From contig CAZIKN010000022.1 of assembly GCA_964539805.1 (NCBI GenBank), forward strand, positions 1 to 54,912: DNA of 54,912 nt, given 5' to 3'. The stretch's first letter is position 1. Each line of letters starts with the position of its first letter. Both the position numbers and the translations under genes were made by a program. This DNA comes from M3007 sp964539805 (GTDB taxonomy: Bacteria > Bacteroidota > Bacteroidia > Chitinophagales > Saprospiraceae). Of the stretch, positions 53,116 to 54,912 are shown one piece after another. Under the pieces are notes generated by a model. The model saw nothing but the letters and a program-made list of their open reading frames with translations. It was not told where the DNA came from and did not search any database.

Positions 53116-54120
53116 ATGCGCATTATTACCTTGATTTTTGCCTTCGTGGCTATTGGTGCAGCGCGCCTGAGCAGCCAGGATACCTTTTCCATCGTAGCCG
53201 TTGACCCGGCAACCGGAGAAGTTGGCAGTGCGGGAGCTTCCTGTATCAGCAAAACCAACCTAATCAATTTTTTTCCCAACATTGATCCGGACTTCTTGGG
53301 CGATCTTTTACCCGGCTTGGGTGCCATTAACACACAATCTTTTTATCTTGCTCAAAATCAGGTCAATGCACGCAATCGTATGCTTGCAGGTGATACGCCA
53401 GCGCAAATGATGAACTGGTTAGCAGCCAATGACGCTCAGGGCAATGCCTCCCAAAGACAATATGGCGCGGTAGCACTCATCAACGGACAACCACAGGCTG
53501 CTGCATTTACAGGGGCTAATTGTTTGGATTTTAAAGGGCAGCGCACAGGTGCCAATTATGCCATTCAAGGCAACATCCTACTTGGTGCGGCCATTCTTGA
53601 TTCTATGGAAGCGCGTTTTCTGCGCACGGGCGGATGCTTGTCCAATCGCCTTATGGCAGCCCTTCAGGGGGCTAAAGTACCCGGTGCGGATTCGCGCTGC
53701 CTGAGCAATGGCACCTCATCCATGTTCGCATTTATCAAAGTGGCCAAGCCCAATGATCCGGTAGCCAGCCCATCGCTTCGCTTGTTTGTGTCATACGATC
53801 CACTTGGCATAGAACCCATAGACTCACTGCAAGCGTTATATGATAAAAATGCACCCTGTGCAAGCAGTACCCATGAGGCGAATACCTTGCAATTTGTGGT
53901 AAAAACAAATGCAGGCACAGGTGAAATAACCATATTGGCACCTGATGCCACAGCGCCCTTGTTCCTGGATGTTTATGATACGCAAGGGCGTATTATCCTG
54001 CAAAACCGGCCAATCGTATCGGGGCAGGCTGTGGCAATTGACGTATTGGGTGTGCTGTTGTTGCGCCTGAAAGATACAGAAGGCCGGAGTGGCACCCTAA
54101 AGGCTACCATGATCCGGTAA
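53116..54120 (+). CDS. DUF1028 Ntn-hydrolase-like exported protein with T9SS-like tail
   Basis: A 334-residue protein with a signal peptide (about residues 1-21, cleaved near RLSSQD). Residues 23-235 match the DUF1028 family, seen in DTFSIVAVDPATGEVGSAGASC and GANYAIQGNILLG. The family shows the Ntn-hydrolase fold and has no settled function. The C-terminal 75 residues or so look like a T9SS sorting-type domain (LDVYDTQGRIILQNRPI; LKATMIR at the end). It probably is a secreted or surface-attached hydrolase-like protein, co-transcribed with the propeller protein. Confidence 0.83.
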   Translation: MRIITLIFAFVAIGAARLSSQDTFSIVAVDPATGEVGSAGASCISKTNLINFFPNIDPDFLGDLLPGLGAINTQSFYLAQNQVNARNRMLAGDTPAQMMNWLAANDAQGNASQRQYGAVALINGQPQAAAFTGANCLDFKGQRTGANYAIQGNILLGAAILDSMEARFLRTGGCLSNRLMAALQGAKVPGADSRCLSNGTSSMFAFIKVAKPNDPVASPSLRLFVSYDPLGIEPIDSLQALYDKNAPCASSTHEANTLQFVVKTNAGTGEITILAPDATAPLFLDVYDTQGRIILQNRPIVSGQAVAIDVLGVLLLRLKDTEGRSGTLKATMIR

Positions 54121-54151
54121 AAGCTTCGAAAAAAGATGGAAAAATCTGACC

Positions 54152-54171
54152 TACCCTTAAAAAGTAGGGTA
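54152..54171. promoter_or_regulatory. Inverted repeat TACCCT-N8-AGGGTA before the aconitase promoter
   Basis: Two 6-nt arms face each other 8 bases upstream of the -7 motif at 54180-54187, so they would cover the -33 region. Position and shape fit an operator or activator site. Confidence 0.4.
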
Positions 54172-54179
54172 ATACATGA

Positions 54180-54187
54180 TACATTTG
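54180..54187 (+). promoter_or_regulatory. Candidate -7 element TACATTTG for the aconitase gene
   Basis: TACATTTGCGC fits TAnnTTTG and lies 105 bases upstream of the aconitase ATG, leaving a leader of about 100 bases. Confidence 0.55.
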
Positions 54188-54292
54188 CGCGATTTTCAAA
54201 TATTAAACCACCGATAATTGATCAATGGATGACTGCATAGCGCAACGTGCCCCTTCATCGTTTATCAAATATCATTTATAATTGTCTAAAAT

Positions 54293-54912
54293 ATGATTTT
54301 TGACCTGAAAATGATTCGGGAGTTCTATGCCAACTTCCCGGCCCGCGTTGACGAGGCAAAAAAGAAATTAAAACGACCTCTTACCCTCTCGGAAAAAATC
54401 CTGTTTGCCCACCTGCACCAGGACAATCCTTTGGCCGATTACAAGCGCGGCTCTGATTATGTGTTTTTTCAGGTGGATCGTGTAGCCATGCAGGATGCTA
54501 CAGCCCAAATGGCCTTGTTGCAGTTTATGACCTGCGGCAGAAAAAAAGTAGCAGTGCCCAGCACGGTGCATTGTGATCACTTGATACAGGCCAAGGTGGG
54601 CGCGGACAAGGACATGGAAGTGGCTTTGGACAAAAACAAGGAAGTTTTTGATTTTCTTGGCTCCGTATCACAAAAGTACGGAATTGGCTTTTGGAAGCCT
54701 GGCGCGGGTATCATTCACCAAATTGTATTGGAAAACTACGCTTTTCCCGGCGGCATGATGATCGGAACGGATTCACACACCGTGAACGCGGGCGGCCTCG
54801 GCATGGTAGCCATAGGTGTAGGCGGCGCTGATGCCGTGGATGCCATGAGCGGAATGGCTTGGGAACTGCAAATGCCCAAGTTGATTGGCGTCAAACTGAC
54901 CGGCAAACTGCG
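54293..54912 (+). CDS. Aconitate hydratase (5' part, runs off the window)
   Basis: The first 206 or so residues of aconitase, the TCA enzyme converting citrate to isocitrate. MIFDLKMIREFYANFPARVDE begins like the mitochondrial-type enzyme of this phylum, and RPLTLSEKILFAHLHQD, PSTVHCDHLIQA and GMMIGTDSHTVNAGGLGM are diagnostic stretches. The frame is open to the end of the window. The Fe-S cluster cysteines lie further on and cannot be seen. A -7 motif and an inverted repeat precede it. Confidence 0.93.
   Translation, partial: MIFDLKMIREFYANFPARVDEAKKKLKRPLTLSEKILFAHLHQDNPLADYKRGSDYVFFQVDRVAMQDATAQMALLQFMTCGRKKVAVPSTVHCDHLIQAKVGADKDMEVALDKNKEVFDFLGSVSQKYGIGFWKPGAGIIHQIVLENYAFPGGMMIGTDSHTVNAGGLGMVAIGVGGADAVDAMSGMAWELQMPKLIGVKLTGKL

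Noticed and set aside
1..54912. tRNA, rRNA, tmRNA or riboswitch genes
   Set aside because: Reading the intergenic regions by eye I found no cloverleaf with a T-loop motif and no recognised riboswitch core; a covariance search was not possible.

Overview
The window looks like chromosomal DNA of a member of the Bacteroidota, most likely a Saprospiria-like lineage. This is an inference from several things. Many genes carry the Bacteroidota -7 promoter element TAnnTTTG. One gene remnant ends in a type IX secretion (T9SS) sorting domain. The sugar nucleotidyltransferase is of the Bacteroidota-specific GlmU-like type. There are also a TonB receptor with a carboxypeptidase-regulatory-like N-terminus, a LytS-type kinase and an IS4-type transposase remnant typical of the phylum. 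No rRNA, tRNA or CRISPR array was recognised.

Layout. 1-2340: GlmU-like protein and YheT-type hydrolase, ended by a cluster of palindromic repeats. 2353-10139 (minus): a TetR-led tripartite RND efflux operon in the order TetR, TolC, membrane fusion protein, PaiB-like protein, GNAT, RND pump, with a tandem palindrome array inside it. 10375-14619 (minus): RNase Y and PheT. 14942-28788: FAD oxidoreductase, DUF486 membrane protein, nitrilase-family amidohydrolase, class A penicillin-binding protein, Kelch-type lipoprotein, upp, a 51-nt tandem repeat block, fumC, a C-terminal processing protease, a lipid kinase and a LytS-type histidine kinase. 28905-31331: a TonB-dependent receptor. 31467-32034: a DUF433/DUF5615 toxin-antitoxin pair whose toxin is frameshifted. 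32036-35911 (minus): an operon of Crp-type regulator, GDSL hydrolase, MBOAT acyltransferase and SGNH protein, probably for O-acetylation of an envelope or extracellular glycan. 36196-44017: YidC, a perfect 34-bp hairpin, UvrA, CutC, an AT-rich gap with an unassigned strong terminator, and a thioredoxin-fold lipoprotein. 44175-45428: a two-DTG aspartyl protease with PDZ domain.

45430-49703 is a decayed, variable zone. It holds an IS4-type transposase remnant, two proteins I do not recognise, an RHS-core fragment and an isolated T9SS tail. After it come MscS, an orphan trpB, a TolB/WD40-like exported protein, a DUF1028 protein and the start of aconitase, which runs off the window.

Most genes are ordinary housekeeping or envelope functions. 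The parts most worth a second look are the PaiB/GNAT insertion in the efflux operon with its palindrome array, the Crp-MBOAT-SGNH operon, the frameshifted toxin, the unexplained terminator upstream of cutC, and the decay zone.
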